Part shown: positions 46,631 to 54,569 of the stretch, piece after piece
How the letters are laid out: each line of letters begins with the position of its first letter
Numbering within the stretch: position 1 is the first letter of the stretch
Source: Sphingobium psychrophilum
Lineage (GTDB): Bacteria; Pseudomonadota; Alphaproteobacteria; Sphingomonadales; Sphingomonadaceae
Direction: 5' to 3'
NCBI RefSeq assembly: GCF_012927105.1
Contig: NZ_JABBFV010000005.1
Span: 186,001-250,000, forward strand
DNA: 64,000 nucleotides
Notes under the pieces: model-generated
Seen by the model: only the letters and a program-made list of their open reading frames with translations
Told to the model about the DNA's origin: nothing
Database searches by the model: none
Position numbers and translations under genes: made by a program

Positions 46631-46950
46631 TGGCCTGGAGTGCTGCCGCCGAAATGCTCTGCGAGCGTGCGACGGAAGTCGCCGACCTGCTCAAGCTGGT
46701 GGCCAACGAGCAAAGACTGCTGCTGCTGTGCCGCCTGCGCGAGGGCGAGGCTTCGGTGGGCGAACTGGTGGGATTGTGCGGCCTGTCCCAATCCAGCGTT
46801 TCCCAGCATCTGGGGAAGATGCGCGAGGGCGGCCTGGTGCAAACCCGCCGTGAAGCGACCACGATCTACTATAGCATGGCAAACCCCCATGTGGATGCGC
46901 TGATGGAATTCCTGTGCAGCCGTTTCGGGCGAACGGAAGAGCATATATGA
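46627..46950 (+). CDS. ArsR-family repressor with SqrR/BigR-like cysteine pair
   Basis: The 107-residue winged-helix protein has the recognition helix in GLSQSSVSQHLGKMREGGLVQTRRE and the wing ATTIYYSM. Cysteines are at 12, 35, 51 and 97. Cys35 in LLLLCRL and Cys97 in MEFLCSRF sit where SqrR and BigR carry the two thiols that form a tetrasulfide on persulfide exposure; the spacing is 62 residues against about 66 in those proteins. No metal-binding CxC motif of arsenic sensors is visible. It overlaps the permease as ATGA and probably binds the repeat at 41982-42007. Confidence 0.85.
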   Translation: MMAWSAAAEMLCERATEVADLLKLVANEQRLLLLCRLREGEASVGELVGLCGLSQSSVSQHLGKMREGGLVQTRREATTIYYSMANPHVDALMEFLCSRFGRTEEHI

Positions 46951-47302
46951 GAAATGGATAGGCGGCCGCCTTGGTGTTCCTGAAAGTGCTACCCACGGAA
47001 TCCGGCACCTACAGACCTGTTCCGCACCGTCGCGACGCAATTCGAACGGAGCTATTGCATGCTATCGATATTGTCATGCGCGAAGCAGCTCGCCCGACAT
47101 TATGGCTATACAGAATTCACGAGACCATCGGCACGTGTCCGTGCGGCACTTTCCCGCTCCACTCGACGTAGCGAAACGCGCCTACCGTCACGAGTTCTGG
47201 CGTCCGGCGACGGTCGTTGCTTCAGCATAAGGGCCTCTACGGATATCGGCAAAGGAAGATAGCGCCGAGACAGGAAACATTGATTTCTGCTGGAGAAGTG
47301 CA
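46951..47302. other. 352-base gap upstream of catalase
   Basis: No gene is visible; the small ORF at 46971-47171 has no resemblance to a family. I looked for an OxyR-type repeated ATAG pattern and found only CTATTGCATGCTATCGAT near 47051, which is not convincing. The promoter of the catalase gene must lie here. Confidence 0.35.
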
Positions 47303-48796
47303 ATGACCGACCGGGAAGATGAGCGCGGGTCCACGATGAGCACAGGTGCTCCGGCGCTGAGCGATCGCAACTCGCTGACGGTTGGTCCGGATGGCCCGAT
47401 TCTACTTCAGGATGTCCATTTTCTCGAGCAAATGGCGCACTTCAACCGCGAAAAGGTCCCCGAACGGCAACCGCATGCCAAAGGTTCGGGCGCTTTCGGT
47501 ATATTCCAAACGACCAAGGACGTTTCCGCCTATACCAAGGCTGCCCTGTTCCAGCCGGGCACAACTACTGACATGCTCGCGCGCTTTTCTACCGTTGCCG
47601 GCGAGGCCGGCAGTCCCGACACTTGGCGCGATGTGCGTGGCTTCTCGCTTAAATTCTACACCGACGAAGGCAATTATGATCTGGTCGGCAACAACACGCC
47701 GATATTCTTCATTCGCGATGCAATGAAATTTCCGCACTTCATCCGCAGTCAGAAGCGTTTGCCGGATTCGGGTCTGCGCGACAATCATATGCAGTGGGAC
47801 TTCTGGACCAGTAATCCGGAATCCGCCCATCAGGTGACCTATCTCATGGGCGAACGCGGTCTGCCCCGCACTTGGCGCAACATGAACGGCTACGGCTCCC
47901 ACACTTATATGTGGATCAACGCCGAAGGCGAGAGATTCTGGGTGAAATATCACTTTCACACCAATCAGGGCATGGCCTTCTTTACCAATGCCGAAGCCGC
48001 GGCAATGGCGGGGGCCGATGCGGATTTCCATCGCCGCGACCTGTTTGAAGCCATTGCGCGCGGCGAGCATCCCAGTTGGGCGCTGTCTGTCCAGATCATG
48101 CCCTATGCAGATGCCAGCGCCTACCGGATCAACCCGTTCGATCTGACCAAGACCTGGTCGCATGCGGATTATCCGCTGATCCCGGTGGGCGCGATGACGC
48201 TCAATCGCAATCCGGAGAATTTCTTCGCCCAGATCGAACAGGCAGCGTTCTCACCAGGAAACACGGTGCCGGGCATCGGCCTGTCGCCCGACAAGATGCT
48301 GCTCGGCCGGGCGTTCGCCTACAACGACGCGCAGCGTAACCGCATCGGCACCAACTTTCACCAACTGCCGGTCAACCAGCCGAAGGTAGCGGTTAACACC
48401 TACATGTTCGACGGCCAGATGGCCTATCATCACAGCGGTAGCGCTCCGGTGTACGCGCCCAACAGCGGCGGCAGAAGCTGGGCGGACGAAACAGGGCCTG
48501 TTGCGGACGGCTGGGAGGCCGACGGTCCAATGGTTCGCAGCGCCTATACGCTGCGCGCCGAGGACGATGACTTCATGCAACCCGGGATCATGGTCCGCGA
48601 CGTGTTTAATGACGGGCAGCGGACGAAGCTGGTCGATCAGGTCGCGGGCAGTCTGCTCGGCGGCGTCCGCTCGCCGGTTCTTGAGCGGGCGTTCGAATAT
48701 TGGAAGAGCATAGATGCCGATGTCGGCCGCCGGATCGAGCAAAGCGTCCGCAGCGGCGGCGCACCGAAGCCGTCGGAGGGCATGGGCGAGGGCTGA
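47303..48796 (+). CDS. katA: monofunctional heme catalase (small subunit)
   Basis: The 497 residues match small-subunit clade-3-type catalases. The distal histidine is in [13 protein letters not shown] (about 60), the distal asparagine in [11 protein letters not shown] and the heme tyrosine in [17 protein letters not shown] (about 339). NADPH-pocket and wrapping regions are present. The usual V before the catalytic histidine is P here, a conservative site in some members. GGAGAAG lies five bases before ATG 47303. It decomposes hydrogen peroxide. It stands alone or with the small ORF that follows. Confidence 0.92.
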   Translation: MTDREDERGSTMSTGAPALSDRNSLTVGPDGPILLQDVHFLEQMAHFNREKVPERQPHAKGSGAFGIFQTTKDVSAYTKAALFQPGTTTDMLARFSTVAGEAGSPDTWRDVRGFSLKFYTDEGNYDLVGNNTPIFFIRDAMKFPHFIRSQKRLPDSGLRDNHMQWDFWTSNPESAHQVTYLMGERGLPRTWRNMNGYGSHTYMWINAEGERFWVKYHFHTNQGMAFFTNAEAAAMAGADADFHRRDLFEAIARGEHPSWALSVQIMPYADASAYRINPFDLTKTWSHADYPLIPVGAMTLNRNPENFFAQIEQAAFSPGNTVPGIGLSPDKMLLGRAFAYNDAQRNRIGTNFHQLPVNQPKVAVNTYMFDGQMAYHHSGSAPVYAPNSGGRSWADETGPVADGWEADGPMVRSAYTLRAEDDDFMQPGIMVRDVFNDGQRTKLVDQVAGSLLGGVRSPVLERAFEYWKSIDADVGRRIEQSVRSGGAPKPSEGMGEG

Positions 48797-48874
48797 TCAT
48801 CGGCTATACGGGCGATAAATCGTCTGAGGCGTTTCGAACAGGGGTCGGTCGTTACGGCTCCTCTAGAGACTCTC

Positions 48875-49105
48875 ATGCACGATAGCTTTTCGCGGGAGGT
48901 GAAGATCAAGCTGGCACTTGAAAATTGCTCCGCCTTAAAGGGCTTCATCAATGTCATGGAGGAACTGGTCTCGGTTCTCTATCTTCCTGCGACGCATGCC
49001 ATACATACGATCGATCGCGATTTGGAGCGCAAGGAGGCCCGCGCCCCGCTTGATCCGCCCAGCGTGTATTCGATCGCCATTGCGTCGCAGACAGTCCGAA
49101 CGTGA
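48875..49105 (+). CDS. small unrecognised protein coupled to the flavin monooxygenase
   Basis: The 76 residues ([58 protein letters not shown]...) match no family I know. The stop at 49103-49105 overlaps the GTG start of the monooxygenase by four bases, and composition is not shadow-like, so translation coupling is likely. The ribosome site is weak. Confidence 0.5.
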   Translation: MHDSFSREVKIKLALENCSALKGFINVMEELVSVLYLPATHAIHTIDRDLERKEARAPLDPPSVYSIAIASQTVRT

Positions 49106-50181
49106 CACTCTTCGAAAAGGATATCGTCGTCATCGGCGGCGGGCAGGCCGGTCTTTCGATGGGCTGGCATCTGCTGCGGTCCCAACGCGACTTCGTTGTC
49201 CTTGACGACGGGACGCTGCCCGGCGGGGCCTGGCGCCATGGCTGGGATTCGCTGCGGCTGTTCTCGCCGGCGGCCTATAGCTCGCTGCCGGGATGGCAGA
49301 TGCCTCCGCCAGGCCATTATGGCTTCCCCACCCGTGATGATGTGATCGCATATCTCGCGGCCTATGAGACGCGATACGACTTTCCGGTCGAACGCCCCGT
49401 CCAGGTGTCACAGCTGCACAAGGCGGACGATGGCCGGCTGCGAGTCGAGACGGATCGCGGAAGCTGGCTGGCGAAGACGGTGATCGGGGCGACGGGAACC
49501 TGGAGCCACCCCTTTATCCCGGACATTCCCGGCCGTTCCAGCTTTGCCGGCATCCAGCTCCACTCCGCGCACTATGTCCGGCCCGACGTTTTTGCGGGCA
49601 AGACGGTGCTGGTGGTCGGCGGCGGCAATTCGGGCGCGCAGATCCATGCCGAGATCTCGCAAGTGGCGCATTCGAACTGGGTTACGCAAAGCCCGCCGGT
49701 CTTCCTGCCCGATGATGTCGATGGGCGTGCGCTGTTCGAGCGCGCCACGGCCATGCATCGTGGCGAAGCCATTGCCGGACCCGCGCTCGGCTTCGCGAAC
49801 ATCGTCATGGTGCCTCCGGTTCGCGAGGCGCGGGATCGTGGCGCGCTCGCCAACGTGCGGCCATTTATTCAGATGACCCCAAATGGCGTTGTCTGGCCCG
49901 AAGCGGCGGAAACGAAGGTCGATGCTATCATCTGGTGCACCGGCTTTCGCGCCGCGCTGGGTTTTCTGGGCGATCTTGGATTCGTCGGCGATGACGGGCG
50001 CGTGGCGGTAAATGCTCTTGGCCAGGCCGAAGCGGAACCGCGGCTCTGGCTGCACGGCTATGGTGACTGGACCGGCTTTGCTTCCGCCACGTTGATCGGA
50101 AGCGGACGCAGGGCTCGCGCGATCGTGCGGGCCATCGTCGCGAGCGACGCGGCGCAAGCAGCAAGCACGGCCTTTAGGTAA
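49102..50181 (+). CDS. flavin-dependent monooxygenase (ArsO/FMO-like)
   Basis: The 359 residues carry two dinucleotide motifs: [14 protein letters not shown] for FAD at 12-25 and [13 protein letters not shown] for NAD(P) at 173-185. The linker [18 protein letters not shown] and the FMO-like ATGTW are also present. The C-terminal [18 protein letters not shown] belongs to the ArsO-like group found in arsenic operons. The gene precedes a broken arsR, an ArsP-type permease and a small thioredoxin, which supports an arsenic or organo-arsenic role. GTG 49102 is the start. Confidence 0.82.
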   Translation: MTLFEKDIVVIGGGQAGLSMGWHLLRSQRDFVVLDDGTLPGGAWRHGWDSLRLFSPAAYSSLPGWQMPPPGHYGFPTRDDVIAYLAAYETRYDFPVERPVQVSQLHKADDGRLRVETDRGSWLAKTVIGATGTWSHPFIPDIPGRSSFAGIQLHSAHYVRPDVFAGKTVLVVGGGNSGAQIHAEISQVAHSNWVTQSPPVFLPDDVDGRALFERATAMHRGEAIAGPALGFANIVMVPPVREARDRGALANVRPFIQMTPNGVVWPEAAETKVDAIIWCTGFRAALGFLGDLGFVGDDGRVAVNALGQAEAEPRLWLHGYGDWTGFASATLIGSGRRARAIVRAIVASDAAQAASTAFR

Positions 50182-50229
50182 ATATGCGGATATTGGCATG
50201 GGCAGGCGCGGCATATCGAGGTTGCATGC

Positions 50230-50518
50230 TTGTCACCAACCCCATGGCCGCCTGTCCGAGCCAATTTGCCCGGGGCCCTCGCCGTTCTTTGGGACGGCGA
50301 AGACCACTGTGTCTGTGAGCTCATGGAAGTCCTCGACGTCTCCCAGTCGCGCAGGTCGCGACAAATGGGGCGGACTCAAGGCCACCGGTCTCCTCGTCGA
50401 CCGGCGCGATACCCAATGGGCGCGCTATCACCGTAATCCCCGAATCGCGCCAGAGATCGCGGCGATCGTCACGGCGATGCTGGATGCGCTCCCGTCCGAT
50501 GCTGGAAAGGCGCTCTGA
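50230..50518 (+). pseudogene. ArsR-family repressor broken by a frameshift
   Basis: The first half appears in one frame as ALAVLWDGEDHCVCELMEVLDVSQSR (about 50275-50360), with the arsenic-sensor CVCELM motif. The second half appears in another frame as GLKATGLLVDRRDTQWARYHRNPRIAPEIAAIVTAM (about 50370-50510). Together they rebuild a typical ArsR with a shift near 50360-50375, so the gene cannot make a normal protein. The upstream ALSDPTRLR part is also degenerate. The tail stops at 50516-50518, two bases before the permease ATG. Confidence 0.72.
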
Positions 50519-50520
50519 GA

Positions 50521-51576
50521 ATGGCGACGCGATCGACCGCCCCCTCGCCGTGGCGGCGGTCGGCGTCGGCCTGGAGCATGGGCTTGATCGTCACGCTGAT
50601 CGCTTGGTTTGCGATCTATCGCCAACTCCAGCCCTTTTCCAACTGGGCCGCTGCCCATCTGCCGATCCAGCCGGGCACATCGCTGGCCGAGGCCGTCTCC
50701 TTCTTCCTGTATGACACCGCCAAAGTGTTGATGCTGCTGACCCTTGTGGTCTTCGCCATGGGCGTGGTTCGCACTTGGTTTTCTCCCGAGCGAACCCGCG
50801 CCATCCTCACGGGGCGGCGGGAAGGCTTTGGAAATGTGGTGGCGGCCGGGCTGGGTATCTTCACGCCCTTCTGCTCCTGCTCCGCCGTCCCGCTGTTCGT
50901 GGGGTTCGTCTCGGCAGGGATCCCGCTGGGGGTGACTTTCTCCTTCCTGATCGCGGCTCCGATGATCAACGAGGTCGCGCTTGGCCTGCTCTTCGCCCTG
51001 CTCGGCTGGAAGGTGGCACTGACCTATTTGGCGTTCGGACTCAGCATCGCGATCGTCGCCGGCTGGGTGATCGGCCGCCTCCACCTCGAAGGCTGGCTCG
51101 AAAGCTGGGTGCGCGACCTGCGAACCGCGCCCGTCGATCTCGAGGCGCAGCGGTTGAGCCTAGTCGACAGGTTCGAAGCGGGATGGGATGCCGTTCGCGA
51201 CATTGTGGGCCGCGTGTGGATCTGGATCATCGCGGGTATCGCGGCAGGCGCCTTCATCCATGGTTATGTGCCGGCCGAGCTTCTGTCCCGTATCATGGGG
51301 CAAGGCGCATGGTGGTCGGTGCCGGCCGCGGTCCTCCTGGGCATTCCGATGTATTCCAATGCCGCCGGGATCATTCCCGTCGTGGAGGCGCTGCTGGGCA
51401 AGGGCGCCGCGCTGGGAACGGTGCTGGCCTTCATGATGTCGGTTATCGCGCTGTCGCTCCCCGAAATGATCATCCTGCGCAAGGTGCTCAGCATCAGGCT
51501 GATTTTGGTTTTCATCGGGGTGGTCGCGACCGGCATCCTGGCGGTCGGCTTTCTCTTCAACGCCCTCTTCGCCTGA
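50521..51576 (+). CDS. arsP: ArsP/DUF318-family permease
   Basis: The 351-residue membrane protein has about eight spans and the ArsP signature TPFCSCSAVPLFVGFVSAGIPLGVTFSFLIAAP near residues 118-150, with paired cysteines. A second half-motif PMYSNAAGIIPVVEALLGKGAALGTVLAFMMS follows. Members export trivalent organo-arsenicals; related proteins are annotated as copper or zinc efflux transporters. It sits between the broken arsR and a small thioredoxin, a common arsenic-operon order. The substrate remains inferred. Confidence 0.82.
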   Translation: MATRSTAPSPWRRSASAWSMGLIVTLIAWFAIYRQLQPFSNWAAAHLPIQPGTSLAEAVSFFLYDTAKVLMLLTLVVFAMGVVRTWFSPERTRAILTGRREGFGNVVAAGLGIFTPFCSCSAVPLFVGFVSAGIPLGVTFSFLIAAPMINEVALGLLFALLGWKVALTYLAFGLSIAIVAGWVIGRLHLEGWLESWVRDLRTAPVDLEAQRLSLVDRFEAGWDAVRDIVGRVWIWIIAGIAAGAFIHGYVPAELLSRIMGQGAWWSVPAAVLLGIPMYSNAAGIIPVVEALLGKGAALGTVLAFMMSVIALSLPEMIILRKVLSIRLILVFIGVVATGILAVGFLFNALFA

Positions 51577-51586
51577 AAGGACAGTC

Positions 51587-51823
51587 ATGAAGAACATCAA
51601 GATACTCGGCCCCGGATGCAAGCGATGCCAGGCAACGGAGGACATGATTCGGGCAGAAGCCGGCAAGCTTGGTGTGGACATGACGATCGAGAAAGTCACC
51701 GACTATGCCGCAATGGCGCAATTTGGCGTGATGTCGACGCCCGCCGTCGTGATCGACGGGAAGGTTGTGCATGCTGGCGGGCTGCCCAAGCAAGAAGACA
51801 TCGGTAAGTGGCTGGGGGCGTGA
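51587..51823 (+). CDS. small thioredoxin-family protein (MTH895/TM0996 type)
   Basis: The 78 residues (MKNIKILGPGCKRCQATEDMIRAEA...) form a mini-thioredoxin with the redox motif CKRC at 11-14 and the cis-proline loop MSTPAVVIDGKVVHAGGLP. Such proteins usually accompany ArsP/DUF318 permeases and may reduce or chaperone a thiol-bound substrate. The gene follows the permease by ten bases, with AAAGGAC upstream of the ATG. Confidence 0.85.
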   Translation: MKNIKILGPGCKRCQATEDMIRAEAGKLGVDMTIEKVTDYAAMAQFGVMSTPAVVIDGKVVHAGGLPKQEDIGKWLGA

Positions 51824-51844
51824 GGCCGGTCCAGCGCCTTTTTT
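51811..51844 (+). terminator. candidate intrinsic terminator after the arsP-thioredoxin pair
   Basis: GCTGG (51811-51815) pairs with CCAGC (51831-51835), with extra GGCC/GCC pairing inside and a six-T run at 51839-51844. The stem overlaps the stop codon of the thioredoxin gene. The stability is unmeasured. Confidence 0.45.
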
Positions 51845-52039
51845 CCTTTGCGGGACGAACTCAACGCGCAACCTGCTCGCCATCAAGCTTAGAATAGGTG
51901 ATCCGGAGGAAAAGTATGAACTGGCCACTCCATCTTCGGTAAGCCACTTGATCACGCCGGTCGGCACCAACCATAGTGCATATTCATGCCCACGAACGCA
52001 TTGTGCTTCACGATATCGGCGCCGGCGTTCAAATGAGCG

Positions 52040-52558
52040 GTCATATTCAATGTCGCCCATATTTTGATCGAGGCGACCGCAGGACTCAAGATCGGTTCAC
52101 TCGTGCTTCTTGCCGATGCCGGGCATAACCTGATCGACGTTGCTGGGCTGCTGATCGCATGAGGGGCAGCGACTGCCGTCCGAAAGCGGCAATCGGAGCG
52201 CTTACCTAATGGGTTGGGCCGCTCCGCCATCCTTGCTGCGCTCGGCAACGCAATCGCGATTCTGATAGGCGTGGGTGCGGTGGCCCTGGAAGCCTTCGAG
52301 CGCTTTTCGACGCCGGTTGAACCGCTGGCCCTGCCTACCCTAATCATTTTCGCCATTGGCATCGCTATCAATACCGGAACGGTGCTGCTCTTCCAAAAAG
52401 ACGGAAGAACGATTTCAATGCAAAGGTGCCTTCCTGCACATGGCAGCCGACACCGGGGCATCGGCGGGCGTCGCGATCGCTCCGGAGGTCTTCTCGCAAC
52501 GGGCTGGCTGTGGCTCGATCCGCTTGTCGCGACTCTGGTGAGCCTCTTCTTCGCATAG
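52040..52558 (+). pseudogene. cation-diffusion-facilitator transporter, broken
   Basis: A CDF protein can be rebuilt. LIEATAGLKIGSLVLLADAGHNLIDVAGLLIA is in frame and ends at TGA 52160-52162, where the family has tryptophan. It continues as GRSAILAALGNAIAILIGVGAVALEAFERF...IAINTGTVLLFQKDG. A frameshift near 52420 moves GAFLHMAADTGASAGV to another frame, and a second returns to ATGWLWLDPLVATLVSLF. The start and C-terminal domain are missing. This is a decayed metal exporter, consistent with a remodelled metal-resistance cluster. Confidence 0.8.
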
Positions 52559-52757
52559 ACATCGTTCGGATCGCTCAAATCGTCCTTGGGATTTTCGTTA
52601 GACGCCGAGCCGGCTTCGGTGAAGAAACGTGCGGTCGACAAATGTTTTTGATCCCGACCGGGTGTCACGGCCGTCCACGATCCCCACTGGATTGCGGCGA
52701 CTCTGCCTGCTACCGCGTGCCGGATCGGCATATGCAGAATCAGTTACGAGATGTGCC

Positions 52758-53231
52758 TCAATCTTCGAGCAGGGCGCGCAACATCCACGCCGACTGCTCA
52801 TGCACGCCGATCCGCTGGGTCAGGAGGTCGGCTGTAGGTTCGTCGCTGGCGGCCTCGACCACTGCATAGAGGCCTCGCGCGGTTCGCGCCGTCGCTTCAT
52901 GGCCTTGCGCCAGGATGGCGACCATCTCGAGCGCCTTGGGGGGCGTCGCCGGAGCGTCGGGAAGCGAACTCAGCTTGGCATATTGGCCGTAGGAGCCCGG
53001 GGCGGGATGGCCCAGTGACCGGATGCGCTCGGCGATCGGGTCCACCGCATTCCACAGTTCGGTATATTGCGCCATGAACATCGTGTGCAGGCTGTTGAAC
53101 ATCGGCCCGGTGACGTTCCAGTGGAAATTATGCGTGGTCAGGTACAGCGTATAGGTGTCCGCGAGCAGGTGGCTGAGGCCGTCGCTGATCGCTGCACGAT
53201 CCGTATCACTGATGCCGATGTTGAGGCTCAT
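52758..53231 (-). CDS. dps: Dps ferritin-like DNA-protection protein
   Basis: The 157 residues have the Dps ferroxidase pattern THNFHWNVTGPMFNSLHTMF...AVDPIAERI. His37, His49, Asp64 and Glu68 correspond to the inter-subunit iron site. A helical bundle continues through GHPAPGSYGQYAKLSSL. It stores iron while consuming hydrogen peroxide. Its leftward neighbours upstream are the cytochrome bd genes, about 50 bases away, so read-through from cydX is possible. Confidence 0.92.
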   Translation of the reverse strand: MSLNIGISDTDRAAISDGLSHLLADTYTLYLTTHNFHWNVTGPMFNSLHTMFMAQYTELWNAVDPIAERIRSLGHPAPGSYGQYAKLSSLPDAPATPPKALEMVAILAQGHEATARTARGLYAVVEAASDEPTADLLTQRIGVHEQSAWMLRALLED

Positions 53232-53281
53232 GGCTGTCTTCCAATCTTCACTGGGAATGTTGTTCGTGGGTCTTGCCCACG

Positions 53282-53392
53282 CTAAAGCGTCATGTCTTCG
53301 TCTGGGTCGGTATGGAATTCATGCCAGAGCCCGTTGAGGATGCCGAAGGCGACGGCCAGGCCAAGGCCCAATACCCAAGTAAAATACCACAT
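53282..53392 (-). CDS. cydX: cytochrome bd accessory subunit CydX
   Basis: The 36-residue peptide MWYFTWVLGLGLAVAFGILNGLWHEF... has the CydX pattern: MWYF..W.LG, one membrane helix, then a short acidic tail (HTDPDEDMTL). CydX stabilises the bd oxidase. It lies directly after cydB in the same direction, separated by about 17 bases, and is too short for many gene finders. Confidence 0.9.
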   Translation of the reverse strand: MWYFTWVLGLGLAVAFGILNGLWHEFHTDPDEDMTL

Positions 53393-53409
53393 GGTCGATG
53401 TCCTCGAGA

Positions 53410-54558
53410 TCAGTAGAAGTCCGGGTTGGTGCCGACGTCCTTGAGCGTGATGCGCCCGAACAGCACCTTGTAGACCCAAGCGGAGTAGAGCAGCACGACC
53501 GGCAGGAAGACCAGCGTGACCAGCAGCATGACGAACAGCGTCAAATGGCTGGAGGATGCGTTCCAGACGGTCAGGCTGGAGGCCGGGTCGATCGAGCTGG
53601 GCAGGATGAAGGGGAACATCGATAGGCCCACCGTGGCGATGATGCCGAGCGTGCCGAGCGACGAGCCGCCGAACGCCAGCGCTTCGCGGCCGGTCCGGAT
53701 CCCAGCCAGCGCAATCAGCGGGCCTGCAAAACCAAGCACCGGCGCGACCAGCATCCAGGGATGGAGGGTGTAATTGCTCATCCATGCGCCGGGCGCGGCA
53801 ATCATGGTCATCAGATGCGGGTTGGAGGGGCCCATCGGGTCCACCACGCCTGTCATGCGGAATCCCATGCCGCCGCGCGCCACCATTAAGCCCCCGATGG
53901 CAAAGAGCAGGATCGAAAGGATTGCCGCGATCTGCCCGAAACGCCGGGCACGGTCATGAACTGTGCCGCGTTCGATTTTGATCGCCAGCCAGCTTGCGCC
54001 ATGCAGGACCAGCATCGCGACCGAGAGCAGGCCGGCCAGCAGCGAGAACGGGTGGAACAGGCCCAGCAGCGAGCCCTCATAGAAGGAGCGCAGGTCGCCA
54101 TCCAGACGGAAAGGGATGCCGGTCAGCACATTGCCCACGGCCACGCCGAAGACCAAAGCCGGCACGAACCCGCCAACGAACAGCGCCCAATCCCACCGGC
54201 TGCGCCATGCCGCGTCGGGCCTCTTCGAGCGATATTTGAAGCCGACGGGGCGCAGGATCAGCGCGGCGAGCACCAGGAACATGGCAAGGTAGAAGCCGGA
54301 AAAGCTCACCGCATAGACGAACGGCCAGGCCGCGAAGATCGCGCCGCCACCCAGAATGAACCACACCTGGTTGCCCTCCCAGGTCGCGCCGATGGAGTTG
54401 ATGACCATGCGCCGCTCCGCGTCGGTTTTGGCGACGAAGGGCAGCAGGGCGGCGACGCCGAGATCGAACCCGTCCGTCAAGGCGAAGCCGATCAGCAATA
54501 GGCCCATCAGAGCCCACCAGATCAGGCGGAGGGTTTCATAGTCGATGGGAGGCACCAT
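53410..54558 (-). CDS. cydB: cytochrome bd ubiquinol oxidase subunit II
   Basis: The 382 residues have about eight spans, starting MVPPIDYETLRLIWWALMGLLLIGFALTDGFDLG, and the subunit II motif WEGNQVWFILGGGAIFAAWP. Length agrees with E. coli CydB (379). It forms the bd-type oxidase with CydA and CydX, reducing oxygen with high affinity without pumping protons. It follows cydA by 11 bases. Confidence 0.95.
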   Translation of the reverse strand: MVPPIDYETLRLIWWALMGLLLIGFALTDGFDLGVAALLPFVAKTDAERRMVINSIGATWEGNQVWFILGGGAIFAAWPFVYAVSFSGFYLAMFLVLAALILRPVGFKYRSKRPDAAWRSRWDWALFVGGFVPALVFGVAVGNVLTGIPFRLDGDLRSFYEGSLLGLFHPFSLLAGLLSVAMLVLHGASWLAIKIERGTVHDRARRFGQIAAILSILLFAIGGLMVARGGMGFRMTGVVDPMGPSNPHLMTMIAAPGAWMSNYTLHPWMLVAPVLGFAGPLIALAGIRTGREALAFGGSSLGTLGIIATVGLSMFPFILPSSIDPASSLTVWNASSSHLTLFVMLLVTLVFLPVVLLYSAWVYKVLFGRITLKDVGTNPDFY

Positions 54559-54569
54559 GATCGCTCTCC

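Noticed and set aside
47040-47080. OxyR-like site before catalase
   Set aside because: CTATTGCATGCTATCGAT shows only one partial match to the spaced ATAG pattern.
51952-52731. 259-codon minus-strand frame
   Set aside because: Antisense to the broken CDF transporter, whose reconstructed sequence is a clear family match.
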